Positions 36,927-45,953 of a stretch of 64,000 nt of DNA are shown here, one piece after another. The notes beneath the pieces were generated by a model. The model was not told the origin of the DNA, ran no database searches, and saw only the letters and a list, made by a program, of their open reading frames with translations. Numbering within the stretch: the stretch's first letter is position 1; every line of letters begins with the position of its first letter. Source of the DNA: Nitrospira sp. (GTDB taxonomy: Bacteria > Nitrospirota > Nitrospiria > Nitrospirales > Nitrospiraceae); contig JACOEL010000003.1 of NCBI GenBank assembly GCA_024998625.1, forward strand, positions 186,001-250,000, read 5' to 3'. Both the position numbers and the translations under genes were made by a program.

Positions 36927-37520
36927 ATGGCTACTCGCAAGAAATCGCCCCCGCATGGCTCCCTAGAGCCGTTGATTCTTGTCATCAGGAATCAGCGCGT
37001 GATTCTTGATGCAGACTTGGCTCGTCTCTATGGAGTAACGACAAAACGATTCAATGAGGCATTCAAACGGAACCGACAGCGGTTCCCGCATGATTTCGCC
37101 TTTCAACTGACGACTACTGAGTTCGGCAACTTGAGGTCGCAATTTGCGACCTCAAGTTTGCAATATGCTGAATCGACGGAGGTTCATCCGAGGTGGTCAC
37201 AGATTGTGACCACCTCCCACGGCGGGCGTCGGTACTGCCCCTGGGCTTTCACGGAACATGGTGCCGTGATGGCCGCGAACATTCTTCGCAGCGAGCGGGC
37301 GGTCCAGATGAGTGTGTTTGTGGTGCGGGCGTTTGTCCGCCTGCGCGAGCATGTTGCCGCGAATCACGCCATTCTGAAACGTTTGGCCGAAATCGATCGC
37401 ACGTTGCTAGAGCACGACACGGCCTTGCTGGACGTCTACGAGAAGCTGTTGCCACTGTTACAGCCGCCTCCGGATGCTCCCACACGCCGCATCGGCTTTC
37501 AGTCGAAGGGCAAGGCGTGA
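36927..37520 (+). CDS. ORF6N-domain DNA-binding protein
   Basis: A 197-residue protein with an N-terminal ORF6N domain (ILVIRNQRVILDADLARLYG, VTTKRFNEAFKRNRQRFP, FAFQLTTTE) and RYCPWAFTEHGAVMAANIL, followed by a C-terminal helical coiled coil. ORF6N/KilA-N proteins come from phages and mobile elements and bind DNA or regulate. It is placed between mod and res, 3 bp after mod and overlapping the start of res by 4 bp (ATG at 36927; GTG of res at 37517), so it is translated as part of the module. Its role there is unknown; transcription control or specificity are possibilities. Confidence 0.85.
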   Translation: MATRKKSPPHGSLEPLILVIRNQRVILDADLARLYGVTTKRFNEAFKRNRQRFPHDFAFQLTTTEFGNLRSQFATSSLQYAESTEVHPRWSQIVTTSHGGRRYCPWAFTEHGAVMAANILRSERAVQMSVFVVRAFVRLREHVAANHAILKRLAEIDRTLLEHDTALLDVYEKLLPLLQPPPDAPTRRIGFQSKGKA

Positions 37521-40194
37521 TTACGCTCAAAGACTATCAGGAGCGGGTGTTGGAGTCGTTAGGCGACTTCTTTCGCCTCACTGCCCAGACCAAAAAGCCG
37601 GAGGTCGCCTTTCGGGAAGTCACGCGTCGATTCGGTGAGGCAGCGCCATACTTTCCGGTCCCGGCTGCAGGGCTTGGGCCGGACATGCCCTATGTCTGTT
37701 TGCGCGTGCCGACCGGGGGCGGCAAGACCTTGCTCGCCTGTTATGCGGCTGGATTGGCCCAGCGCCAGTTTATGCGGGCCGAGCGAGCGGTGGTGCTCTG
37801 GCTGGTGCCGAGCAATACGATTCTGGATCAAACGGCGGATGCCTTGCGTGATCCACACCATCCGTATCGCCGTGCGCTGGAATTGGCTTGCGGGGCGGTC
37901 GAAGTGATGACCATCGACGAAGCGTTGCGTTTGTCGCGTGCAGTCATCGATGGGCAAACGGTGGTGATCGTGTCCACCATTCAATCGTTCCGGGTCGAGG
38001 ACACGACCGGGCGCCGGGTCTATGACCAGAATGGCTCGTTTTCTGACCATGTAGCGCAAGTGCCTCCCGACCGCCTTGCGGACCTATTCCCCGGTGCGGA
38101 CGGAAAGCCCAAACCATCGTTAGTCAACGCGCTACGGCTTCGGCGGCCGATTGTCATCGTGGATGAGGCGCACAATGCCCGGACCGACCTGTCCTTTGCG
38201 ACGCTCGGCAACGTCTTGCCCTCCTGCATCGTCGAGTTTACGGCGACGCCGGCGCGCGAAAAGACTCCTTCCAACGTGCTGCATCGTGTTTCGGCGGCGG
38301 AGCTGAAAATTGCGCAGATGGTGAAATTGCCGTTGCGGGTCGTCACCAGACACCCGAGTCAGCGGGACCAACTGCTGGCGGAAGCCATCACGCTTCGAGC
38401 CGATCTGGAAAGGCTCGCCGTTCTGGAAGAGCAGCAGACGGCCGAATATATCCGTCCCATTCTCTTGATTCAGGCTGAGCGGGTCGATGCCTGTGAACCG
38501 CTGCGTGATCGGTTGGTGCGCGAGTTCGGGCTTTCAAACGACGAGGTGAAAATCTCGGTCGGCAGGCTCGATGAACTCAAAGGGGTGAGGGACATCGCCT
38601 CGCCGAAGTGCCCGGTTCGGATGATCATTACGGTGGAGAAATTGCGCGAGGGATGGGATTGCCCCTTTGCCTATGTGCTCTGCAGCTTGAAGGAAACCTG
38701 GTCAGCCACGGCGATTGAGCAAATTGTCGGGCGCATTCTTCGGCTGCCGAATGCGCAGGCGAAGCGGCATCCTGACCTGAATTGCGCCTATGCCTTCTCC
38801 GTCTCGGATTCGATTACAACAGTATTGGCGGAACTGCGCGAGGCGTTGGAACACAATGGGTTCACGAAGGCAGAGGCCGAACGGATCATTCTTTCCGTGC
38901 CGCAAGGCACGCTGCCGCTCGGTGTGCAACCGCAGACTGTGACCGTTGGTCCTGCCGAGATCGATCCCACAGTTGCTCAGGTCCAGGAGGCCGCGCTTGG
39001 TGGAAAAGTGCGGATCGATGCCGCCAGCGGCGCCATCACCATAGTCGTACCGCTCGACCGCGATGACCTGGAAAAAGTGCAAAGCTGTGTCACGACTCCG
39101 GACGCCAAAGCCAGGCTCGCGGAAGCCGCGGAGATGGTCCGTCAGGCGGAGCAAGCCTTCGGCGGAAGCGGAAAGCCGAGAAAGCCGTCGCCGTATGAGC
39201 AGCAATTGGACTTTCTTGTGCCGCTGCTCTGCTTTGCCGAGAACGGCATGCTGTACGAGTTCGAAAGCACCTTTTTGCTCGACCACCCCTGGAAGCTGAG
39301 CGAGAAAGATGCGTCGTTGCCTGCGGCGTATAACCCGCTGGCTCGTCCGTATGGGAATGTGGGGGTGATCGATGTCGGACAGAAGGGCGACGTCCAGACG
39401 ACGCTGCTGGGCGATACAGGCGATGCCGATTTTGTCGGCACGCTGCACCAACAGATGTTTCAATTCAGCGGTCAAGGCGACTGGTCATTAGAAAGGCTCG
39501 TCGCCTGGCTGGATCGGGAAATCGATCACCACGACATTCCCGTCGGGGAATCGGCAGAGTTTCTTCGGAAAGTTATTCGTGGACTGATGGCGAAGCATGG
39601 GATTGCGGACATCGGTACTCTGGCGCTCGATCGATTCCGGCTCCGCGATGAGATTGCGGCGCGTATTCAGGACCATCGAGAGGGTGAGCGGAAGGCGTCT
39701 TTTCAGCTGTTGCTTCTTTCCGACTCACCGCTCACTGTGACTGAAGAGCGAGCGATTAACTTCAAGACCATGGGCTATGAACCGAGCCGTGTGTATGAGG
39801 GAGGCTTTCAGTTTCAGAAGCATTACTTCGGACCCAAGCCCGGTGAGTTGACAGAAAAGACGGCCGAAGGGCGATCACAGAGGAGTTTCAGTGTGCGCAG
39901 TTTCTGGATGGTCTTTCGACTGTGCAGTTCTGGGTCAGGAATCTTGCTCGCAAAACGACTTCTTTTCGTCTCCAAACCTCCAAGGACTGGTTCTACCCGG
40001 ATTTTCTCTGCCAATTAACGGATGGCCGTACGCTGGCGGTCGAATATAAGGGCAAACATCTCTTCGACGGCATCGATGCCGAAGAGAAGCGAGCGGTCGG
40101 GGAGGTGTGGGCTGCCCGAAGCAGGGGCCGCTGCCTCTTCGTGATGCCGACCGCCGGCGACTTTTCTGGAATCGGCAAGGTGATCGACACATAA
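37517..40194 (+). pseudogene. Type III restriction subunit (Res), frameshifted before the nuclease domain
   Basis: From GTG 37517 the frame encodes a DEAD/DEAH-type helicase: Walker A VPTGGGKTLLACYA, IVDEAHNART, FTATPAREK and REGWDCPFAYVL. This frame runs to 40018 but its last 50 residues or so are out of register. The expected C-terminus (EEFQCAQFLDG, then QFWVRNLARK, FYPDF and AVEYKG, the PD-x-EYK nuclease motif) is read in the next frame, up to 40194. The slip lies at about 39866-39882. One base lost (or two gained) would explain it. If real, the endonuclease domain is not made and the module methylates without cutting. A sequencing error would give the same picture. Confidence 0.85.
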
Positions 40195-40309
40195 AGCCAT
40201 GATCGGAATACCGCCCTGATGGGAATCATTGAGTTGCAGAGATTCCCACAGGTTGTAGAGTTTCTCAATGTGGCGTAGGATTTTCACGGAGTGGAGCCGA
40301 TGATGACCC

Positions 40310-40531
40310 TTGCCCTGTATTGAAAAACAGGCCCGGAAGCTTTCGTCGACGGAGCGTGAACGGTTGGTTGAGGGACTCATGGCAGGGATGACCGTCGAAC
40401 GCCTGACCTCAGTGGATGAAGCCTGGGTCGCAGAGGCAGAACAACAATTTTCCGCCTGGAAGCGAAAGCTTACTACGCCGCTGTCAGCCGCCAAGTCGTT
40501 GCGCGATATCCGCAAGGATCTCCATTTATAA
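40310..40531 (+). CDS. Putative addiction-module antitoxin, no toxin adjacent
   Basis: A 73-residue protein in the 'putative addiction module component' family (RelB-like antitoxin): a first helix ARKLSSTERERLVEGLM, then VDEAWVAEAEQQFSAW and a C-terminal ...LRDIRKDL. The proposed start is TTG 40310 with GGAG at 40293; another start is possible. The partner RelE-type toxin is normally immediately downstream, but 40532-40786 carries only a repeat element and no such frame. This is therefore an orphan or a remnant next to the restriction module. Confidence 0.55.
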   Translation: MPCIEKQARKLSSTERERLVEGLMAGMTVERLTSVDEAWVAEAEQQFSAWKRKLTTPLSAAKSLRDIRKDLHL

Positions 40532-40649
40532 AGTTTGTAAATCTTTGGTGTTGCACCTCGCCATTTTCCCCTCGGGAGGGGTGGCCTGGTGGTTCCCCCA
40601 ACTGCGCGCGTCCAAGCATTTCCGCCATTGCTCCACGAGGGAGTCGCCT

Positions 40650-40721
40650 GGCGGTCCTTCACTGCGCGCATCGGACGAGCACATTCTGATCGTGCGCGTT
40701 CTGCGAGCAAGAAGGATCGCC
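40650..40721. repeat. Family C palindromic element (C4, reverse orientation)
   Basis: GGCGGTCCTTC (40650-40660) and GAAGGATCGCC (40711-40721) are arms; the core between is the reverse complement of that in C2 (CTGCGCGCATCGGACGAGCA, then CATTCTGATCGTGCGCGTTC, TGCGAGCA). A half-copy (CCAACTGCGCGCGTCC) lies just upstream near 40598-40613. It ends 65 bp before the next gene. Confidence 0.65.
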
Positions 40722-40786
40722 GGGTGGCTCCCGCTCTCCCCTCCCTCCTTGTTTTTTCTTGGACCCCTTCGCTATACTCCCGCGCT

Positions 40787-41077
40787 ATGAGTATTCGTAA
40801 AGCCGCCGGTGAGTGGGAACCTATGCTGCTGGGGATCGAGCCCCGCAACTGCAAAGTCTGTCAGCAGGGCCTCTACCGTGATAAGACGATGTTGCGCGGC
40901 GGCTGGTCGCGCTGCGCGGTGTGCGATGAGTTTGTGCACTATAGTTGTCTCGCCAGCGGCAAGATCAGTTTTCTCAAGCAGCGCCCGCGCATCTGCAAAA
41001 CCTGCCGGACCGCCGAGGAACAGGCGAAGCAAACCGTTCCGCCGCCCTCCAGCCAACCCGCACCAGTCGGGTCATGA
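40787..41077 (+). CDS. Small Cys-rich zinc-binding protein
   Basis: A 96-residue soluble protein with three CxxC pairs and an intervening HxxxC: NCKVCQQGLY, SRCAVCDEFVHYSCLAS and RICKTCRTA. This pattern suggests two zinc ions bound in a cross-brace, as in RING/PHD-like or zinc-ribbon domains. No family recognised. The tail is Pro/Ser/Gln-rich. The stop overlaps the start of the next gene (ATGA at 41074), so the two are coupled. Confidence 0.6.
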   Translation: MSIRKAAGEWEPMLLGIEPRNCKVCQQGLYRDKTMLRGGWSRCAVCDEFVHYSCLASGKISFLKQRPRICKTCRTAEEQAKQTVPPPSSQPAPVGS

Positions 41078-41409
41078 CCCTCTTACTCGATCCGCAGCAA
41101 CGATCCGCCAGACCTGTCTGGCACATCTACTTTTCCCACACCCTTCGCTATGTGCTTGCGCCGCTCCTGTTTCTCTCCAGCGGCTTCTTTACGGCCAATT
41201 TCATCGTGAGCGGGCACTACACCTGGCCTCGTACGAGTCGGGTCTTCGTGCTGACCCTCACGCTGCTGATTCTCGCCTACGAGTTCATTTACAAAGATCA
41301 TACCGTTCGATCGACTTCGCCGGAGCGAGCCTTCAATGCCGTGCTGTATTCCTGTATGATTCCCTACGCCCTCGGAGTGCTCATGATGCTGGGGTTGGCA
41401 AAACTGTAG
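41074..41409 (+). CDS. Small membrane protein, about three TM helices
   Basis: A 111-residue protein with three hydrophobic segments (LAPLLFLSSGFFTANFI, VFVLTLTLLILAYEFI, VLYSCMIPYALGVLMMLGL). No recognised family. Start overlaps the previous stop. Coupling to the zinc-binding protein suggests a shared function. Confidence 0.55.
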   Translation: MTLLLDPQQRSARPVWHIYFSHTLRYVLAPLLFLSSGFFTANFIVSGHYTWPRTSRVFVLTLTLLILAYEFIYKDHTVRSTSPERAFNAVLYSCMIPYALGVLMMLGLAKL

Positions 41410-41411
41410 CG

Positions 41412-41436
41412 GCGTAAAATGTGAAACGTATTTCGC
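41412..41436. repeat. Family A heptamer array, single (A4)
   Basis: GCGTAAA-ATGTGAA-ACGTATT and TCGC, three units of the family A type with no clear inverted partner nearby. Confidence 0.45.
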
Positions 41437-41570
41437 TGGGGGAAGAGCGTATGGCTGGGAGCATAGTGTTGATGGCAAATGCGGTCACTCTCGATTTCTG
41501 AGTTACGCTATGAGCTCCACGCCATAGGTTCTTTTGGCCCTTCTGTTCTATTCTGTTTTATTAGGTGGCT

Positions 41571-41945
41571 ATGGGGCAGCGATTTCAAAGCGGCGCCTTC
41601 GTGCAACAGTGTTTCGCCGTCCATCCTCTATGCCTGTCGCTCAAGCGAATCGATGAGGAGGGGCGGCTGATCATCGCCTGTACGTCCTGCCGCATGATGC
41701 ATCACATGGCGCCGGACCAGGTGGTGGCACGGGTGGCGGCGGTGCCGGTTGACGGCGACATGTCGGGTGCCAAGGCGCTCCCGACGGCGAAGGAACTACT
41801 GGAGGCCTGCCTTCAGGCGCATCCCGTGTCCGTCACCATTCGCGAATTGGACGTGATCCGGGACAGCGTAGGCCTGCGTTGCGCCGACTGTCGCCGGATA
41901 TTCGATTTGCAGGTGTCGGTGTTCGAATCCCACCAGAAGTCCTAG
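41571..41945 (+). CDS. Small protein with two CxxC pairs, unknown function
   Basis: A 124-residue soluble protein with CTSCRMMHH near the middle and CADCRRIFDLQ near the C-terminus, enough ligands for one zinc ribbon. An in-frame GTG two codons earlier (41565) is also possible; AGGTGG overlaps this region. No family recognised. It is followed directly by a family B element. Confidence 0.55.
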   Translation: MGQRFQSGAFVQQCFAVHPLCLSLKRIDEEGRLIIACTSCRMMHHMAPDQVVARVAAVPVDGDMSGAKALPTAKELLEACLQAHPVSVTIRELDVIRDSVGLRCADCRRIFDLQVSVFESHQKS

Positions 41946-42126
41946 GAGTCTGTCCGAGTCATGCCGTTCTGCTGCGGCAAACGAGCTGCCGGCATCTGCG
42001 TCGTTCTCGGCCCGAAAAAATCCTCAACGTATTCCAGCGAATACACCTCCGGTTTTTTCGCGCCTGCGGCCTCGCATCTACCGGCAGGTCCTTCACCTCG
42101 CAACGAAGGATGACTCGGACAGACTC
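41946..42126. repeat. Family B palindromic element (B3) and adjoining half-copy
   Basis: GAGTCTGTCCGAGTCAT (41946-41962) and ATGACTCGGACAGACTC (42110-42126) are perfect 17-bp ends. The core has CGTTCTCG, CTCAACGTA, ACACCTCCGG and TGCGGCCTCGC as in B1 and B2. Just beyond, about 42137-42155, TGCTGAAAAAGTCCGCCGG repeats the B1 left end, so a second decayed copy abuts it. Confidence 0.72.
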
Positions 42127-42169
42127 CTCGCCGGTGCTGAAAAAGTCCGCCGGCCTCTCGCGCAACAGC

Positions 42170-42197
42170 CGTGAAACGTGAAATGTAAAACGTGAAA
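42170..42197. repeat. Family A heptamer array (A5)
   Basis: CGTGAAA-CGTGAAA-TGTAAAA-CGTGAAA, four units; no inverted partner is obvious within 100 bp. It lies 39 bp before the next start codon. Confidence 0.65.
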
Positions 42198-42236
42198 CGT
42201 ACCTTGCCGGACGCGACCCGTCACGGATCACGAACG

Positions 42237-42866
42237 ATGGCTTCTCCGTCACAAGACTCCTCGCTGACACCCGTTGAACTCGCCTTGGTTGCGGACGGAG
42301 AGCTGTTTCGTGCCAAGGAGCGTATCATCCTCAAGGTGCGCGATCTGCTGACCGAACTCCAGGCCGGGTTGCAGGAAGACCTAAGTCGGACCGCGTTGCT
42401 GGTGCCGCCCGGGTTCGATCCCTCAAAAATGCAGGTTGTGAAGGGTGAGCGGCTTGAAGACTGCCCCTACCAATATCTGGATTATCCCAAACATTTCCTC
42501 GGGGGCGACAAGTTCACCTTTCGCTCGCTCTGCTGGTGGGGACATCATCTCGTCTTTGCCATGATTCTGGAAGGGGGGCAGGTCAAACAGTGCAAGAAGA
42601 ACTTCTTTGATCGATTCCACCGGTTGGCTGGTCAGGGGTTGGAGCTGTCCCTCGCTCCCACGTTCTGGGAATGGAAGCGGGGCGAAGGCTACACCCTGCC
42701 GATCACCCACGACCGCAAGGCGCAATTGGCGGCCGTCTTGTCCGGCCGTGCCTGGTTCAAGATTGCCCGGTTCGTGCCGTTGGATCAGCCGGCTATGTCC
42801 GAAGGCCGGCTGCCGGAGGTGGGCCGTGAGACCTTCCGGAGCCTCCTGCCGCTCCTGACGCCTTGA
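42237..42866 (+). CDS. Conserved-looking soluble protein of unknown function
   Basis: A 209-residue protein, no signal peptide or TM. Notable words: FRSLCWWGHHLVFAMILEGG and APTFWEWKRGEGYTLPI. The Trp/His-rich centre suggests a folded enzyme or binding domain, but I cannot assign a family. A longer GTG start (42192) is possible but would read the family A array as coding. Confidence 0.5.
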   Translation: MASPSQDSSLTPVELALVADGELFRAKERIILKVRDLLTELQAGLQEDLSRTALLVPPGFDPSKMQVVKGERLEDCPYQYLDYPKHFLGGDKFTFRSLCWWGHHLVFAMILEGGQVKQCKKNFFDRFHRLAGQGLELSLAPTFWEWKRGEGYTLPITHDRKAQLAAVLSGRAWFKIARFVPLDQPAMSEGRLPEVGRETFRSLLPLLTP

Positions 42867-43035
42867 TTGGCCCTGCATTCGACTGTTTCCGGCCGTGCGT
42901 TTCCTCCGCCACCGGCATTCAGCGAGCAACGCCGACGCGTTTCTTCCAGACCTCCTTCCCGTTTGTCATCCGGCTTCGAGTTGGGTAGACTGTGCCCGTC
43001 TTTGGGGAACGTCACTTACGGACAGGGAGGCATGT

Positions 43036-43686
43036 GTGATTGCACAGGGATGTCGTATTGTAGGTCAGTTCTGTGTCGCAGTGGGTCTGGCATTGCTGCT
43101 GGGCTGTGCAGGAACCGGAGAAATGGTCTCGCTGAATCTTCAGACGCAACAGCCGTTCGCGCAGAGCAGCCAGACTGAGCCGTTGAAGATTGTGATCGAA
43201 CCGTTTGAAGATTTGCGAACGGACCGGTCGAAGATCGGGCAACGCACCCATCTGGGCGGCGGGGTTACGAATTTCAACGTCAGCGGAGGCGCACCGGGAG
43301 TGACGATTGCCGAGGCGCTGGCCGAAACGCTGCGTCAGCGGGGATGGAATCGCCGCGGGTGGGACGCGCGCGTCGTGCAGGCGGGCGTCGGAGTATCAGG
43401 CGCGGATATCGTGATCGGAGGGGAAATCCGTGACTTCTCGACGAACGCGAAGAGCCGGGTCTTCAATACCAAACTGACCGGCGAGAGCCGGTTGGTGATC
43501 AAGGCCAGGAATCTCGCGGACGACAGCAGCACCGTGCGAAACATTCAGGGCGAACAGACCAAGCTGGTGTTCTGGTTCACCAGCGAAGATGTCGAGACAC
43601 TCATGTCCGGCCTCCTGCAAGACGGGATTGAGCGGTTTATCACCGACACCAAAATCGAGGGCCGCACGCTGAAGTCAGCCAAGTGA
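43036..43686 (+). CDS. YajG-like lipoprotein
   Basis: A 216-residue lipoprotein: hydrophobic signal with lipobox LLLGCAG at about residues 22-27. The mature part has EPLKIVIEPFEDLRTDRSKI, IAEALAETLRQRGW and ADIVIGGEIRDFSTN, a pattern shared with YajG and other lipoproteins of the Curli/TolB-like N-terminal type. Starting at GTG 43036 (GGGAGG 5 nt upstream) gives a clean signal; an earlier frame start would put it in the middle. Function unknown; outer-membrane location probable. It is followed by another unknown gene. Confidence 0.6.
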   Translation: MIAQGCRIVGQFCVAVGLALLLGCAGTGEMVSLNLQTQQPFAQSSQTEPLKIVIEPFEDLRTDRSKIGQRTHLGGGVTNFNVSGGAPGVTIAEALAETLRQRGWNRRGWDARVVQAGVGVSGADIVIGGEIRDFSTNAKSRVFNTKLTGESRLVIKARNLADDSSTVRNIQGEQTKLVFWFTSEDVETLMSGLLQDGIERFITDTKIEGRTLKSAK

Positions 43687-43731
43687 CGCAGTCCGGTTTC
43701 GGCCGTCACGTGGCGAGTGCGGAGGGTTGTT

Positions 43732-44793
43732 GTGCGTGAACGGCGGTGGGAGACCTCGGGCCGATTGACCTTTCGTGAGGTGCTGGCGGTCGGCGAGCGG
43801 CTGGCGGCCCAGGGCCTGAAGCCTGCGCATCCGGCTAAGGACGTGATCTGCTACGTGGAGGATTGGGCGGTCGATTCTCCCGACGCGTTCGACCAACTCG
43901 ATCACTGGGCGACGGAAGACGTCACGCTCCTGCATATCCGCGAGGCCTGGCAGGGCGATTTTTTTCTGCTCGCCGGCGGCTACCACACGATCTATCAACG
44001 GTTTCAGGACGTCGGCACCTACTGCTCCATCAGCCATCCCTGGCGCACGAAACCCGGTCTGCGGTTTCATCACCCCGCGTGCATGTTCTGGCTGGGTTTC
44101 CGGCATAACCATGCCTTTATCCGTGTGCGCCTGCATACCCGGGAGGTGGTGACGCCGGGGGAAACACGCGAGGATGCGCGGCGGGCCGAATGGATCGATG
44201 AGCGGCGGGCGATCTTTCTCGACGCCATCGGGATGTTGGACCTGCCGGTGGAAACCTCCGTGGAGAAGGGCGGCCTGGTGTTGAGGCCGGCGGATCCGGC
44301 GACGCCGTTTTTCTGTTCCTGGCCGGATGCCTTCGGCCCCTGTCAGTTCGAATACAACTCCCTGGATGCCTACGAGTTTCTCGTGCCGGCGAGCCGGTTG
44401 GCGGCCACCTTCGCGCCGCAGCCGGCCGCGGTGCGCGCCTACCTGACGGGTTTTTCGGAGCCGGCGTTGAACGCATTTGCGGCGGTACAGCCCGGCGCCC
44501 GTTCGGTATATCGCTGTTCCGTGCATTGTGCATTGGGCGAATTGCCGGAAGTGCTCGCTACGATTGAGCCCCAGGGCCGCCTGTATAGCACCCTCTGTGA
44601 ATTTCAGACTCAGGAATTGATGCCGGAGGGCAGCGACGCCTCGGCCATTATCGGGATCGTCGGCACCGCAGGGGGCTTTCAATTGGAGGCCCGCTTGAAT
44701 CGCGCGCCCTTGCCTGAAGAACATATGGCCGGGTGGCTGGAACGACTGCTGGGATATGAAGTGACGTATGCGCCGCTCCCACCGTTCGTCTGA
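43732..44793 (+). CDS. Uncharacterised soluble protein
   Basis: A 353-residue protein, no export signal. I do not recognise a family. Visible features: several conserved-looking Cys/His words (ICYVEDWAVD, YHTIYQRFQDVGTYCSISHP, FHHPACMFWLGFRHNHAF, CSVHCALGELPEV), a linker of DE/R in the middle, and a C-terminal ferredoxin-like stretch. The GTG at 43732 has GGAGGG 5 nt upstream. It may be co-transcribed with the lipoprotein at 43036 (45-bp gap). Confidence 0.5.
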   Translation: MRERRWETSGRLTFREVLAVGERLAAQGLKPAHPAKDVICYVEDWAVDSPDAFDQLDHWATEDVTLLHIREAWQGDFFLLAGGYHTIYQRFQDVGTYCSISHPWRTKPGLRFHHPACMFWLGFRHNHAFIRVRLHTREVVTPGETREDARRAEWIDERRAIFLDAIGMLDLPVETSVEKGGLVLRPADPATPFFCSWPDAFGPCQFEYNSLDAYEFLVPASRLAATFAPQPAAVRAYLTGFSEPALNAFAAVQPGARSVYRCSVHCALGELPEVLATIEPQGRLYSTLCEFQTQELMPEGSDASAIIGIVGTAGGFQLEARLNRAPLPEEHMAGWLERLLGYEVTYAPLPPFV

Positions 44794-44840
44794 TTCATCT
44801 CTTCGTTTGACAATCGCGCGCGGCTCCTGAAATCTAGCCC

Positions 44841-45953
44841 ATGGTCTCGATGCAACGGTTCCAATCGGTGTTGGGGAAACCTTTCCTTCCCCCACTGTTT
44901 TTCTTCAGCGGGGTGACGTATGACACGCTGGTGTTGACGCGGATCGATCGTCTGCGGGACAACCTGCTGCTGTTGGCATACCTGAGCCTGCTGGGCTTTC
45001 TGATCGTCCTGACCGGGCGTTTGGGGACGCAGGAAGCCACGGTCGACGACCTCCCGCCGGATGCGCCGTTCTTCATGAAATGGGTCGTGCGGGCCAAGCC
45101 TTATGCGCCGATGGCCATTCAGTTCCTGCTGGGCAGTCTCTTCAGCGCCTACGCGATCTTCTATTCCAAGAGCGCGACGTTCGCCGGCACGGCGGTGTTT
45201 TTCTGCCTGTTGGTGGCGTTTCTGGTGGCCAACGAATTTCTCCGCAGCCGGCTGTCGAACGTGCAGCTGCTGGTGAGTCTCTACGCCCTCGTTTGTTTCG
45301 CGTTCTTTACCTTCTTCTTCCCGGTGATGACCGGCTGGATGAATGCGGCGATTTTTCTGACCGGAGCGGCGGTGACGGTGCTGGTCGTCCTCCGGGTCGT
45401 GCGGTTGATCTATTGGAACAACTCCGATCGCACGAAGCGCGAGGCGATGTTGGCCGGGGCGCCGGCTCTCGGCTTGGTCGGGTTGTTGGTCGGGTTCTAT
45501 TTTCTGAATTGGATTCCGCCGGTGCCGCTCTCCCTCAAGTACGGCGGGATGTATCACGAGGTGAAACGCTCGGGGGATCGGTTTGAATTGAGTTTCGAAA
45601 AGTCCTGGTACGAGGTTTGGAAAAGCTCGGACAGCGTCATCCCGGCCGACGATCCGGTCTATTGCTTCACGGCCGTCTTCGCGCCCGTGGCGCTCAAGAC
45701 CACGATCTATCACCACTGGTATTACCGCCCTGACTCCGGTCAGCCCTTCACCAATGCCGACCGCATTCCGCTCAAGATTTCCGGTGGGCGGGAAGGAGGC
45801 TATCGCGCCTATACCTTCAAGGAGGGACTTGATCCGGGGGATTGGCGGGTCGATGTGGAAGCCGAAGACGGCCGCGTCATCGGTCGGGTGGCGGTCAAGG
45901 TGTTGGACAAGACGGCGGTCGGGCCGCTGTCATTGACAACGGTGGTGTACTGA
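44841..45953 (+). CDS. DUF2914-like membrane protein
   Basis: A 370-residue protein with six or seven TM helices in the first 230 residues (PLFFFSGVTYDTLVLTRIDR through VGLLVGFYFLNWIPP) and a C-terminal extracytoplasmic beta domain (about 275-370; VYCFTAVFAPVALKTTIYHH, WYYRPDSGQPFTNADRIPLK, VEAEDGRVIGRVAVKV), which matches the DUF2914 pattern. DUF2914 is an Ig-like module often attached to membrane proteins. Function unknown. ATG at 44841; an ATG three codons later is possible. Confidence 0.7.
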   Translation: MVSMQRFQSVLGKPFLPPLFFFSGVTYDTLVLTRIDRLRDNLLLLAYLSLLGFLIVLTGRLGTQEATVDDLPPDAPFFMKWVVRAKPYAPMAIQFLLGSLFSAYAIFYSKSATFAGTAVFFCLLVAFLVANEFLRSRLSNVQLLVSLYALVCFAFFTFFFPVMTGWMNAAIFLTGAAVTVLVVLRVVRLIYWNNSDRTKREAMLAGAPALGLVGLLVGFYFLNWIPPVPLSLKYGGMYHEVKRSGDRFELSFEKSWYEVWKSSDSVIPADDPVYCFTAVFAPVALKTTIYHHWYYRPDSGQPFTNADRIPLKISGGREGGYRAYTFKEGLDPGDWRVDVEAEDGRVIGRVAVKVLDKTAVGPLSLTTVVY

